Below, in pieces: positions 35,720 through 44,171 of a stretch of DNA of 64,000 bases (positions are counted from its first letter, which is position 1; the number at the start of each line of letters is the position of its first letter). Source of the stretch: Rhizobium gallicum bv. gallicum R602sp (lineage in GTDB: Bacteria; Pseudomonadota; Alphaproteobacteria; Rhizobiales; Rhizobiaceae); assembly GCF_000816845.1 (NCBI RefSeq), contig NZ_CP006877.1:3419001-3483000 (forward strand). The letters are read 5' to 3'. Both the position numbers and the translations under genes were made by a program. The notes beneath the pieces are model-generated. The model made no database searches and was not told the DNA's origin. It saw nothing but the letters and a program-made list of their open reading frames with translations.

Positions 35720-36520
35720 TCACTTCGCAGGGATGGGGCGCTTGATGGTCTCGATCAGCGCCTTGTGAATATATTCATTGCCGGCGACGATCGCGCCGCC
35801 ATCGAGGATATCCGTGCCGCCGTTCCAATCGGTCGCATAACCGCCAGCTTCACGGATAAGCAGGATGCCGGCTGCCATGTCCCAGGGCGACAATCCCATT
35901 TCCCAAAAGCCATCGAAGCGGCCAGCTGCGACATAAGCGAGATCGAGCGAGGCAGCGCCCATGCGGCGGATGCCGGCCACTTCGCCCATCACATGACGAA
36001 GCTCGACGAGGAACTTGCCGTGGTTGCCGCGGCCGAGATGCGGCACGCCGCAGCCGATGACGGAATCGGAAAGAACACGGCGCGCACCGACGCGCAGCCG
36101 GCGGTCGTTCAAGAAGGCGCCGCCGCCGCGCTCGGCAGTATAGAGCTCGTCCATCGCCGGATTGAAGACGACGCCCGCAACGACTTCGCCGTTGCGCTCA
36201 AGCGCGATCGACACGGCAAAGGTCGGAATGCCGTGCAGGAAGTTGGTCGTGCCATCGAGAGGATCGACGATCCAGCGGTGCGCCCCGTCCGTGCCCTTGA
36301 TCTCTTCGCTCTCCTCTCCAAGGAACCCATAGGTCGGGCGCGCCTTCAACAGCTCGTCCCTGACGATCTTTTCGGCTTTCCGGTCAGCATTGGATACGAA
36401 ATCGCCCGGCCCCTTCACCGAAACCTGCAGGTTCTGCACTTCCCCGAAATCACGCCCCAGCGACTTTCCTGCCTTGACGGCAGCCTGAACCATGACATTG
36501 AGAAGAGCAGAACGGGCCAT
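35720..36520 (-). CDS. Inositol monophosphatase family protein
   Basis: A 266-residue magnesium-dependent phosphatase of the IMPase/SuhB family. It has the metal ligands GEES (residues ~69-72), DPLDGTTNF and the late SPWDMAAG. It would remove phosphate from inositol-1-phosphate or similar substrates; SuhB homologues also affect rRNA transcription. It stands alone between the motor operon and the Sel1-repeat gene. The sequence does not decide whether it is the SuhB orthologue. Confidence 0.92.
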   Translation of the reverse strand: MARSALLNVMVQAAVKAGKSLGRDFGEVQNLQVSVKGPGDFVSNADRKAEKIVRDELLKARPTYGFLGEESEEIKGTDGAHRWIVDPLDGTTNFLHGIPTFAVSIALERNGEVVAGVVFNPAMDELYTAERGGGAFLNDRRLRVGARRVLSDSVIGCGVPHLGRGNHGKFLVELRHVMGEVAGIRRMGAASLDLAYVAAGRFDGFWEMGLSPWDMAAGILLIREAGGYATDWNGGTDILDGGAIVAGNEYIHKALIETIKRPIPAK

Positions 36521-36716
36521 TGGGGCATTTTCCTTGGAACTGATACGGGGTGCGCTGTCAGGGCGGGAACGGTCCCTGATCGCCGGAAGGGGCAGCGCTC
36601 TGAGTTAGATGGCGGCCTCAAGACCACAAAATCAGGCAAATTTCAAGGGGAGAGCATTGCAGACGCTGAAAGAGGTCGCCGGCACCGAAGGCTTCGCCGA
36701 CGCACTGTTGTGAACC

Positions 36717-37796
36717 TCAGGGCAGGCGGCGGAACTTGTTTGCCCGGTCGATCGCCTGCTTTTGCTGAGCGTCTTCGATGCCGAGATAGAAATCCTCAAG
36801 CTCCGGATCGGGCAACCCTGCCCGGCGGGAAAGCACGTACCATTTCGCCGCTTCGACCGGGTCCGGCTTGGTGCCGAGCGCCCCGATATAAAGATGTGCG
36901 AGCTTGTTCTGCGCCGCGACGTTACCGCGATTAGCAGCGAGCTTCATCCACTGAAAGCCCTTCACGAAGTCCCGCGGTCCATTTGTGCCATTGACGAGCC
37001 ATACGCCAAGATCGAGCTGCGCGGTGTCGTAACCTGCGCGCGCTGCCCGGGCGAGCCATTCGCGCGCCAGCTTCTTTTTCTGCTTTGGCAGATCGGCAAG
37101 CACGGAATAGATTTGCGCCACGGCATATTGGGCGTCGGCAATACCCTGCTGGGCGGACTTTTCATAGTAGGGAAGCGCGAGCTTCAGTCCTTCGGGGCCG
37201 GGATGATCGGTCGTCAGCAACTGCCCCCAGTTGAATTGCGCTGAAGGATTGCCGCCGTCGGCCGCCCGGCGCATGTAATCGTCCGCCTTCGCCTTGTCGC
37301 GCGCCACGAGCTCTCCCGCCATCAGGATGAGCGAATATTTGAACATCGCCGCCACATCGCCGCCTTCGGCAGCCTTGCCGTACCAGAATGCTGCGCTCTT
37401 CAGATCGCGGCGAACACCGAGCCCGGCATACTGCATTTCCGCAATGAGCGTCTGCGCTGCCGGATCCCCAAGCTGCGCGCGCGGCAGCGCCAGCTGCATT
37501 GCCGTCAGGTAATAACCGCGTTGATAGGCGCCGTAAGCCGTATCGATCGGCCCTTTGTAATCCTTCTCCGGCGGCAGGTCGGGCAGCTTGGCGCCCATGC
37601 GATCCAGCACGCCGAGACCGGTCGAGGGCTGCGCTCCTTCCGCCGGCCGGTTGGTCTTGAACGGTTCAGCTTCTGAACCCAGCGGACGCGTCACGACGTT
37701 GTCGACGGTCTGCGCCGAAGCGCCATATGGCAAAACAGCCGTGAAAACGGCGGCAGACAGGAGAGATCGGCGCAAACAGGCAAAGAGGATCGGCAT
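36717..37796 (-). CDS. Exported Sel1/TPR-repeat protein
   Basis: A 359-residue protein with a signal peptide (residues 1-28, ending YGASA) and a string of Sel1-like repeats from about residue 105 onward. Successive copies show the pattern A-x-x-W-Y-G-K-A-A-E-G-G-D, then A-x-F-x-x-G-x-x-L. Sel1 proteins act as adaptors for envelope or signalling complexes; the partner is unknown. ATG 37796 is taken as start because the frame upstream codes no family sequence; the Shine-Dalgarno is weak. The ThiE-like gene upstream ends 10 bases away, so the two are cotranscribed. Confidence 0.85.
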   Translation of the reverse strand: MPILFACLRRSLLSAAVFTAVLPYGASAQTVDNVVTRPLGSEAEPFKTNRPAEGAQPSTGLGVLDRMGAKLPDLPPEKDYKGPIDTAYGAYQRGYYLTAMQLALPRAQLGDPAAQTLIAEMQYAGLGVRRDLKSAAFWYGKAAEGGDVAAMFKYSLILMAGELVARDKAKADDYMRRAADGGNPSAQFNWGQLLTTDHPGPEGLKLALPYYEKSAQQGIADAQYAVAQIYSVLADLPKQKKKLAREWLARAARAGYDTAQLDLGVWLVNGTNGPRDFVKGFQWMKLAANRGNVAAQNKLAHLYIGALGTKPDPVEAAKWYVLSRRAGLPDPELEDFYLGIEDAQQKQAIDRANKFRRLP

Positions 37797-37806
37797 GGCC
37801 GCGATA

Positions 37807-38460
37807 TCAATCCCCAAACCGTGGCGCTTTTTCGTCAAGAAGTGCGTTGACCTGAGCGACGACCGACGGGGCCAGGCCAGGCTCGCCAAACACCGCCAGG
37901 CGCAATGCCACGAACTCGGCACCGGACTCGGCGACGACAAGGGCAGAAGCCGGATCGGTCCCGCCCATGACGATGCAGGGAATTTCAATCATCGAGGCCC
38001 ACCATTCGCCGAGCGCCACGTTCTTCGGATGCGCCTCCGGCTTGATGTCGCCGTCGAGTTTGCCGAAGAAGATATAGTCCGGCCGTGCCTCGCCGATCTC
38101 CAAAGCCGTGTGGCGGTCGGTCGCTTTACCGCCGCCAATGATCATCTTGCCGGCGTGTTTGTCGATCGCCTCGGCGATTTCGGCGGCTAGACCCGTCAAA
38201 TGCAAACCGTCTGCCTTCGAGCGTCCGGCGACGCGGCTGTCGCCCGCAATCAGCGCCGCTGCCCCTGCATTCTGGATGATCGGAACCAGTTTCTCGGCAT
38301 GTTTCTGAAACGCGCCGGCATCGAGCCCGTATTGCGGCACGATCACCGAGGCAACGTCGCCGCCCTTCAGCGCGTCGGCGACAATATTTGCCTGCTCGTC
38401 GGCATCGGCGATGTCCGGGACGATCAGGACAAGGCGGCAGCGGTTTTCCGGTCCGGTCAT
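37807..38460 (-). CDS. Thiamine-phosphate synthase-like protein (ThiE/TenI fold)
   Basis: A 217-residue TIM-barrel protein of the ThiE/TenI superfamily, with ADGLHLTG in the middle, DYIFFGKLDG and the late CIVMGGTDPASALVVAESGA (phosphate-binding loop region). True ThiE joins the pyrimidine and thiazole parts of thiamine. The early residues diverge and no other thi genes are nearby, so it may be a TenI-type or unrelated paralogue. It is coupled by position to the Sel1-repeat gene downstream. Confidence 0.8.
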   Translation of the reverse strand: MTGPENRCRLVLIVPDIADADEQANIVADALKGGDVASVIVPQYGLDAGAFQKHAEKLVPIIQNAGAAALIAGDSRVAGRSKADGLHLTGLAAEIAEAIDKHAGKMIIGGGKATDRHTALEIGEARPDYIFFGKLDGDIKPEAHPKNVALGEWWASMIEIPCIVMGGTDPASALVVAESGAEFVALRLAVFGEPGLAPSVVAQVNALLDEKAPRFGD

Positions 38461-38567
38461 GAACTCTTTCCATTTTCAGCGGGTTTCGCCAGCAGACGGC
38501 AAATCCACACTCGTTTTGTGTGAGTAATTCCGTTAGACGGGGCTGGCAAGGGGAGGACTTGAAAAGC

Positions 38568-39332
38568 ATGCTGCCGGAACTGTCATTCTTTTATGCCGCG
38601 GTGCCGGCCGTGCTGCTTGTCGGTCTGGCCAAGGGCGGCATGGGCGACGCACTGGCCTTGATCGGCGTCCCTGTTTTAGCCTTGGTGGTCTCGCCTGTCG
38701 AAGCAGCCGCCATCTTGCTGCCGATCCTGATCTTCATGGACATGATCTCGCTCGTTGTCTGGCGCAAGCACGGCGACTGGACGACGCTGAAGATCATGCT
38801 GCCGGGTGCCCTCTTTGGCATTGCGGTCGGCTGGGCAACATCCGCACTGGTGCCCGGAAATGTCTTGCGCGTGGTCATCGGTGCAGTCACCGTACTTTTC
38901 TGCGCCCGCTATTTCTGGAACAATTTCGGCCCCGGTGCGGGAAAGGTCGTCCTGCCGCGCGGCCAGCGGCCCTTGCTTGCGGGCGCATGGGGAACGCTTT
39001 CCGGCTATGGCAGTTTCGTCGCCCATGCCGGCGGTGCGCCGTTTCAGATCTACGCGCTGCCCTTGAAACTGCCGCCACGCGAATTCATCGGCACCAGCGT
39101 GCGTTTCTTTGCCATCTTGAACGCGGTGAAACTCATTCCTTATTTTGCGCTCGGCCAGCTCGATACCAAAAATCTCGTAACATCGGCGACATTGCTGCCT
39201 TTCGCCCCACTCGCGACCATTGCTGGCGCCTGGTGCGTTAAGCGCATGAAGCCGGAGATATTCTATCCGTTCATGTATGCGATGGCACTGATCGCAGCGC
39301 TTCTGATCATTCACGAAGGGCTTGGATTCTAG
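38568..39332 (+). CDS. TSUP/TauE-SafE family permease
   Basis: A ~254-residue membrane protein with about eight hydrophobic helices. The repeat motif GLAKGGMGDALALIGVPVLAL near the start and GAWGTLSGYGSFVAHAGGAPF in the second half are the paired motifs of the TauE/SafE (TSUP) family, which moves sulfite, sulfoacetate and related anions. GGGAGG lies about 11 bases before ATG 38568; an upstream TTG (38559) is less likely. It is divergent from the ThiE-like gene. The substrate is unknown. Confidence 0.87.
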   Translation: MLPELSFFYAAVPAVLLVGLAKGGMGDALALIGVPVLALVVSPVEAAAILLPILIFMDMISLVVWRKHGDWTTLKIMLPGALFGIAVGWATSALVPGNVLRVVIGAVTVLFCARYFWNNFGPGAGKVVLPRGQRPLLAGAWGTLSGYGSFVAHAGGAPFQIYALPLKLPPREFIGTSVRFFAILNAVKLIPYFALGQLDTKNLVTSATLLPFAPLATIAGAWCVKRMKPEIFYPFMYAMALIAALLIIHEGLGF

Positions 39333-39412
39333 GTCCTGGCGCCGGCAATCGCCGCTCGGTTGCGGCGCACAATTTCCTTGCCCGGAGGCTGCCTTTGACG
39401 TAGCTTTTCGCC

Positions 39413-39673
39413 ATGTCGACCACCGACCCTTTCGCCGCGATATCAGATCCGAACCGGCGGTTCCTGCTGGAGCAGTTGCGGCGCGCGCCGAGAACGGTCA
39501 ACGAACTTGCCGAAAGCCTGCCGATCAGCCGGCCGGCGGTTTCGCAGCATCTGAAGGCGCTGCTTGACAGCAACCTCGTATCGGTAACCTCCGAGGGCAC
39601 GAGGCGCATCTATGCGGTCAACAATCGAGGCTTCGACAAACTCAATCTGTGGCTTGATCAATTCTGGGCGTGA
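39413..39673 (+). CDS. ArsR family transcriptional regulator (small)
   Basis: An 86-residue winged-helix repressor. It shows the helix AISDPNRRFLLEQLRRAPRTV, the recognition helix SRPAVSQHLKALLDSNLV and the wing TSEGTRRIYAV. There are no cysteines, so it does not sense metals by the usual sites. It lies 80 bases after the TSUP gene on the same strand and may control it. No strong ribosome site is seen. A terminator follows. Confidence 0.85.
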   Translation: MSTTDPFAAISDPNRRFLLEQLRRAPRTVNELAESLPISRPAVSQHLKALLDSNLVSVTSEGTRRIYAVNNRGFDKLNLWLDQFWA

Positions 39674-39691
39674 ACGCGTTCGTCCAAAAGA

Positions 39692-39740
39692 AATGCGCCA
39701 GCCCAACTCCGCAGTGTTTGGGACTGGCGCATGATTTTTC
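39692..39740 (+). terminator. Intrinsic terminator after the small arsR-type gene
   Basis: A long imperfect hairpin with outer arms ATGCGCCAG and CTGGCGCAT and inner CCCAA/TTGGG is followed by a TTTTT stretch. It lies ~20 bases after the gene. Confidence 0.8.
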
Positions 39741-39834
39741 AAAAAATCGCCGGTTATTAACTAACCCGTTTGAAAGATTGGATTTTATCCTCTTTATGCT
39801 GCAGGATCAGCGCGCCGGCAATCGGCATTATCGC

Positions 39835-40008
39835 TTAGTGAACGGATGATTTCAGACGTTGGATTTCGTCTTTGATGCGCAGCTTTCTGCGCTTGCAATC
39901 CGCAATGTCGGTGTCTTTTCTGGAGGGGGATGCCATCAGCGAATGTAACTCCTCCTCAAGAGCTACATGCTTTTTTTCGAGTGACTCAAGATGAGCTTGA
40001 ACAGTCAT
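39835..40008 (-). CDS. YdcH family (DUF465) protein
   Basis: A 57-residue helical protein of DUF465: MTVQAHLESLEKKHVALEEE, then CKRRKLRIKDEIQRLKSS, two antiparallel helices joined by a short loop. It is too short for many ORF searches. GGAAGG lies before the ATG on the minus strand. A second DUF465 gene diverges from it 228 bases away. The function is unknown. Confidence 0.85.
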   Translation of the reverse strand: MTVQAHLESLEKKHVALEEELHSLMASPSRKDTDIADCKRRKLRIKDEIQRLKSSVH

Positions 40009-40236
40009 TTGACCCTTCCTTCCTCTTGCCTTCCCCAGCCATCCATCGCTGGAGTTCTAGGCGTCAACTTTTGGAATGTGACACATTTTTACATCCTTGT
40101 CGAAGGCGAAAACGTGCTCAGTCCATGGCAAATTCATGATCAACACCAACTAGCCGCTGCCGCTATTTGGTGATAGGAGCTTGCGGAAATCATCGGCAGG
40201 CCGGACAACGTCCGAAGACGACTATGGGGAATACGA

Positions 40237-40440
40237 ATGGCCGATCAGGAACAGGCGGAAATCAGGCTCATGGCAGCGCGCTTGCGTCAGGAGCACGAGG
40301 ATTACGACGCCGCGATCAACGCCATGATTGCCATGGGATGCGACGCGCTGCGCATCCAGCGCATGAAAAAGAAGAAGCTCGCCATCAAGGACAAGCTGAC
40401 GAAGCTGGAAGACCAGATCATTCCGGATATCATCGCCTGA
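40237..40440 (+). CDS. YdcH family (DUF465) protein
   Basis: A 67-residue DUF465 protein: [20 protein letters not shown], then [20 protein letters not shown]. The second helix is more basic than in its neighbour. It immediately precedes purE (7-base gap) and is probably cotranscribed with purEK. The function is unknown. Confidence 0.87.
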   Translation: MADQEQAEIRLMAARLRQEHEDYDAAINAMIAMGCDALRIQRMKKKKLAIKDKLTKLEDQIIPDIIA

Positions 40441-40447
40441 AAGGGTA

Positions 40448-40954
40448 ATGCCGTTGACGCTGACAGACAGACCGCCCGTCGCCATCATCATGGGCAGCCA
40501 GTCCGACTGGGAGACCATGAAAAACGCCGCCGACACGCTGGAGGCGCTGGAAATTCCCTATGAAGCGCGCATTATTTCGGCGCACCGGACGCCCGAGCGC
40601 ATGGTGAATTTTGCCAAGACCGCGCGCGACGAGGGCTTCAAGGTGATCATCGCCGGTGCGGGCGGCGCCGCCCACCTTCCCGGCATGACGGCCGCGCTGA
40701 CGCCGCTTCCGGTTTTCGGCGTTCCCGTCCAGTCGAAGACGATGTCCGGCCAGGACAGCCTTCTTTCCATCGTCCAGATGCCAGGCGGCATTCCGGTCGG
40801 CACTCTTGCGATCGGCAAGGCAGGTGCAATCAACGCAGCACTCTTGGCCGCCGCCGTTCTTGCGCTTTCGGACGAGGATATTGCCGAGCGTCTCGATGAA
40901 TACCGCGAACGGCAAAGCGCCTCGATTGCCGAATATCCCATGGACAACCTATGA
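40448..40954 (+). CDS. purE: N5-carboxyaminoimidazole ribonucleotide mutase PurE
   Basis: A 168-residue class I PurE that moves the carboxyl group of N5-CAIR to C4 in purine synthesis. It has [12 protein letters not shown] near the start, the catalytic-site motif SAHRTPERM and the [14 protein letters not shown] [13 protein letters not shown]. Its last four bases overlap the purK start (ATGA), so it is translationally coupled to purK. Confidence 0.97.
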   Translation: MPLTLTDRPPVAIIMGSQSDWETMKNAADTLEALEIPYEARIISAHRTPERMVNFAKTARDEGFKVIIAGAGGAAHLPGMTAALTPLPVFGVPVQSKTMSGQDSLLSIVQMPGGIPVGTLAIGKAGAINAALLAAAVLALSDEDIAERLDEYRERQSASIAEYPMDNL

Positions 40955-42015
40955 CGGCAAAGACGATCGGCATCATCGGCGGCGGCCAGCTCGGCCGCAT
41001 GCTTGCGATGGCCGCAGCACGGCTGAACTTCCGCACGATCATCCTGGAACCGCAGGCCGATTGTCCCGCCGCGCAGGCCGCCAACCGTCAGATCGTTGCG
41101 GCCTATGACGATCCTGCCGCGCTGGCCGAACTCGCAAAGTCCTGTGACGTCGTGACCTACGAATTCGAGAATGTGCCGGTTTCCGCTGCCGAGGCCTTGG
41201 CAAGGGACGTTCCCGTCTACCCCCCGCCTAAGGCGTTGGAAGTGGCACAAGACCGTCTCGTCGAAAAACGCTTCATCAATGAATGCAGCATCCCGACCGC
41301 GCGCTTTCACGCCGTCGACAGCCAAAGCGAGCTTGACACAGCGCTGAAGGACTTCGGCGGCCAGGGCGTGCTCAAGACGCGCCGCCTCGGCTATGACGGC
41401 AAGGGCCAGAAGGTATTCCGTTCCGCCGCCGACAGCGCGGAAGGCGTCTATGCCGGCCTTGGCGGCGTGCCGCTGATTCTGGAGAGCTTCGTCGCCTTCG
41501 AGCGCGAGATTTCGGTCATCGCCGCCCGCGCGGCGAACGGCACCGTCGTCGCCTTCGATCCGGCGGAAAACGTCCATCGCAACGGCATTCTGCACACGTC
41601 GACGGTGCCAGCGTCGATTTCAGAGGCAACCGCCGCGGCTGCACACCGGGCGGCGGAAGCAATCCTCACCTCGCTCGGCTATGTCGGTGTCATCGGTATC
41701 GAATTCTTCGTGCTCGCAGACGGCAACCTGATCGCCAACGAGATGGCCCCGCGCGTCCATAATTCCGGCCACTGGACCGAGGCAGCTTGCGTTGTCTCGC
41801 AGTTCGAGCAGCACATCCGTGCCGTCGGCGGCCTGCCGCTCGGCAACGCGAACCGTCATTCCGAATGCGTGATGCAGAACCTGATCGGTGACGATATCTT
41901 GAGCCTTCCGGAATGGCTGAAACGCCGCGATACCTTCGTCCACCTCTATGGCAAGACCGAATCCCGCCCCGGCCGTAAGATGGGGCATGTGACGGTACTG
42001 ACGGGGAAAGCCTAG
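40951..42015 (+). CDS. purK: N5-carboxyaminoimidazole ribonucleotide synthase PurK
   Basis: A 354-residue ATP-grasp ligase that makes N5-CAIR from AIR, bicarbonate and ATP, the substrate of PurE. It begins with the dinucleotide-like [12 protein letters not shown] and has the ATP-grasp motif GYDGKGQ and the late [13 protein letters not shown], typical of PurK. The start overlaps purE by four bases. Downstream lie a promoter, a hairpin and rpmJ. Confidence 0.97.
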   Translation: MTAKTIGIIGGGQLGRMLAMAAARLNFRTIILEPQADCPAAQAANRQIVAAYDDPAALAELAKSCDVVTYEFENVPVSAAEALARDVPVYPPPKALEVAQDRLVEKRFINECSIPTARFHAVDSQSELDTALKDFGGQGVLKTRRLGYDGKGQKVFRSAADSAEGVYAGLGGVPLILESFVAFEREISVIAARAANGTVVAFDPAENVHRNGILHTSTVPASISEATAAAAHRAAEAILTSLGYVGVIGIEFFVLADGNLIANEMAPRVHNSGHWTEAACVVSQFEQHIRAVGGLPLGNANRHSECVMQNLIGDDILSLPEWLKRRDTFVHLYGKTESRPGRKMGHVTVLTGKA

Positions 42016-42045
42016 GTTTTTGCCCGAGAAAAAGCCTTCATGTGG

Positions 42046-42073
42046 TTGACACAGACATGAGGCCGGGTTATCT
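42046..42073 (+). promoter_or_regulatory. Sigma-70-type promoter before rpmJ
   Basis: TTGACA (42046-42051) and TTATCT (42068-42073) are separated by 16 bases. The predicted transcription start (~42080) lies just before a hairpin-plus-T-run. Confidence 0.65.
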
Positions 42074-42087
42074 GCACGCCCAACCTA

Positions 42088-42113
42088 AAGAGCGCGCACA
42101 GACGCGCTTTTTG
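42088..42113 (+). terminator. Hairpin with T-run before rpmJ (terminator or attenuator)
   Basis: AGCGCG and CGCGCT around CACAGA, flanked by AAAG and TTTTT. It may end purEK, but it also falls inside the leader of the transcript from the promoter just upstream, so it could attenuate rpmJ. Confidence 0.6.
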
Positions 42114-42172
42114 ATTGTTTAAAAGATACGGGCGAATGTGACATTCCCCCACAGAGATCGCGGATCAGAAAA

Positions 42173-42298
42173 ATGAAGATCAAGAATTCGCTCAAGTCGC
42201 TCAAGGCTCGCCACCGTGACAACCGTCTGGTTCGCCGCAAGGGCCGCATCTACATCATCAACAAGCTGAACCCGCGCTACAAGGCTCGTCAGGGCTGA
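42173..42298 (+). CDS. rpmJ: 50S ribosomal protein L36, zinc-free type (YkgO-like)
   Basis: A 41-residue, highly basic protein starting [20 protein letters not shown] and ending in YKARQG, the YkgO-type L36. The cysteines of the zinc-binding L36 form are missing. It stands alone after a strong promoter. Confidence 0.95.
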   Translation: MKIKNSLKSLKARHRDNRLVRRKGRIYIINKLNPRYKARQG

Positions 42299-42420
42299 TC
42301 ATAGCGTGAGCCGGATTACGCCTGCGCGTTTATGTGCTGCGGGCTTTTCCGTTAGGGTCGCTTCGGTGATCACATCAAATTTTCTTTGATCTTCGGCGCT
42401 GGCGGGCTACATTGTCCGCC

Positions 42421-43026
42421 ATGCGCTTTTTTGCTTTGACCTGCGCGGCGCTGCCGCTTGCTCTCGGTTTCCTTGCTCCTGCTTTCCCTGCCGCTGCCGC
42501 GGACAAGGAAGTTATTATCGAGCAGCCGGATGCCAACTCCTCTCCGAAACAGCATCTCGACAATCTCTATGCCCAGCTGAAGCGCGAGCGCGATCCGGAC
42601 AAGGCAAGCGGCATTGCGGAGGAAATCCGCCTCCAGTGGAATAATTCCGGCAGCGCCACTGTGAACTTGCTGATGCAGTGGGCCGACAAGGCGATCGAGG
42701 AAAAGCGCAATCCTGCAGCCCTTGATTTCCTCGATCAGGCGATTGCGCTGAAACCTGACTACGCCGAAAGCTGGAATCGCCGCGCAACGCTGAATTACGC
42801 CATGGGCAACTATCGCAAGTCGATGTCCGACATAGAGCACGTGCTCAATCTCGAGCCGCGCCACTTCGGTGCACTGTCGGGATTGGCGACGATTCTCAAT
42901 ATGTCGGGCAATGACCAACTCACCTTGAAAGCCTGGGAGCGCTTCCTGGAGGTCTACCCCGCAAACCGCGCGGCGCAGCAGCAGGCAAATACGCTCTCCG
43001 AAAAACTCGCCGGAAGCCGGACCTGA
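42421..43026 (+). CDS. Exported TPR protein
   Basis: A 201-residue protein with a signal peptide (residues 1-26, ending FPAAAA) and tetratricopeptide-like helices: ALDFLDQAIALKPDYAESWN, NYAMGNYRKSMSDIEHVLNL, and a third repeat up to the end. TPR proteins build scaffolds; the partner is unknown. ATG 42421 is preferred to an upstream TTG. The alpha/beta-hydrolase gene follows on the same strand. Confidence 0.85.
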   Translation: MRFFALTCAALPLALGFLAPAFPAAAADKEVIIEQPDANSSPKQHLDNLYAQLKRERDPDKASGIAEEIRLQWNNSGSATVNLLMQWADKAIEEKRNPAALDFLDQAIALKPDYAESWNRRATLNYAMGNYRKSMSDIEHVLNLEPRHFGALSGLATILNMSGNDQLTLKAWERFLEVYPANRAAQQQANTLSEKLAGSRT

Positions 43027-43092
43027 TCTTGACGCCGAACCGGCATGCGCAATCTTACGGATTGGTGCCGTAACTGTTGCCGGTTCAAAGCC

Positions 43093-44103
43093 ATGCTTGC
43101 CGAAATTTCCGCCATTCTCGTCCCCATCGCTGCCGCAATCGGCTATTCGTCTTACAAAGCCCGGCAGTTTGAACAGGCATTTCCCAATATCGGCGAACTG
43201 GCCGATATCGACGGCTACAGGATGAACGCCGTGCACATCCCCCGCCCCGACACTGCCGACCTACCGCCCCTGGTCTTTATCCACGGCGCGAGCGGCAACC
43301 TGCTCGACCAGATCGGCGCCTTCTTGCTGCCGCTCGAAGGGCGCGCGGAAATGCTCTTCGTCGACCGTCCCGGACATGGCTATTCGGAACGTGGAGGACC
43401 GGAGAATGCTTTCCCCTCCGGCCAAGCGGATGCGATCGCAAAGCTCATGGAAAAGCGCGGGATTGAAAAGGCGATCATCGTCGGTCACTCCTTCGGCGGT
43501 GCAATCGCCGCAGCCTTCGGCGTGCACCATCCGCAAAAGACCGCCGGTCTCCTCTTCCTTGCCCCGGCGACTCATCCATGGCCGGGCGGCATCGACTGGT
43601 ACTATCACATCGCGACCGTGCCGCTGATCGGCTGGCTCTTTAGTCGCGTTGTTGTCGTACCACTGGGCCTGTGGCGGCTGGAGCAGGTTACGCTTAATGT
43701 CTTCCGGCCCAATCCGCGCCCGGCCGATTACATCTCAAAGACTGGGCCGTCCCTGGTGTTGCGGCCGAAGACCTTCCATGCCAACGCCACCGATTTCATC
43801 AGGTTGCTTGAATATCTGAAGGCGCAATCGCCCTTCTATAGCCGCATCACGGCACCGACCGTCATCATTACCGGCGACAGCGACGGCATCGTCTGGGAGC
43901 ACCTGCATTCCCAGGGCCTTGCCCGCGACATCGCCGGCTCGAAACTGCTGAAGATCAAGGGCGTCGGCCATAAGCCTGACTATCTCGCAACCGATGTCGC
44001 CATCGCCGCACTGGAAAATATCGCCGGAATGCCGCGCGATCTTGAGGCCGCCGTGCGCGTTGCCGAAGAAAGGTTGTCAGGCGGCAGCGCAATTGCCGCC
44101 TGA
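43093..44103 (+). CDS. Alpha/beta hydrolase
   Basis: A ~336-residue hydrolase with an N-terminal membrane anchor (ISAILVPIAAAIGYSS). The oxyanion region is FIHGASGN, the nucleophile elbow is GHSFGG and the catalytic aspartate and histidine lie in ITGDSDGIV and GVGHKPDY. The substrate is unknown. The frame is open up to 43045, but ATG 43093 gives the anchor its expected N-terminus; its ribosome site is weak. Confidence 0.85.
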   Translation: MLAEISAILVPIAAAIGYSSYKARQFEQAFPNIGELADIDGYRMNAVHIPRPDTADLPPLVFIHGASGNLLDQIGAFLLPLEGRAEMLFVDRPGHGYSERGGPENAFPSGQADAIAKLMEKRGIEKAIIVGHSFGGAIAAAFGVHHPQKTAGLLFLAPATHPWPGGIDWYYHIATVPLIGWLFSRVVVVPLGLWRLEQVTLNVFRPNPRPADYISKTGPSLVLRPKTFHANATDFIRLLEYLKAQSPFYSRITAPTVIITGDSDGIVWEHLHSQGLARDIAGSKLLKIKGVGHKPDYLATDVAIAALENIAGMPRDLEAAVRVAEERLSGGSAIAA

Positions 44104-44171
44104 ACGGACTTGCGCACCGCCAAAACGAAACCATATCCCTCCGGATAATTTGATGGTTTGGAGGGGAAGTG

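Noticed and set aside
36521..36716. Small plus-strand ORF of about 34 codons between the phosphatase and the Sel1-repeat gene
   Set aside because: No ribosome-binding site, no recognisable feature; not supported as a gene.
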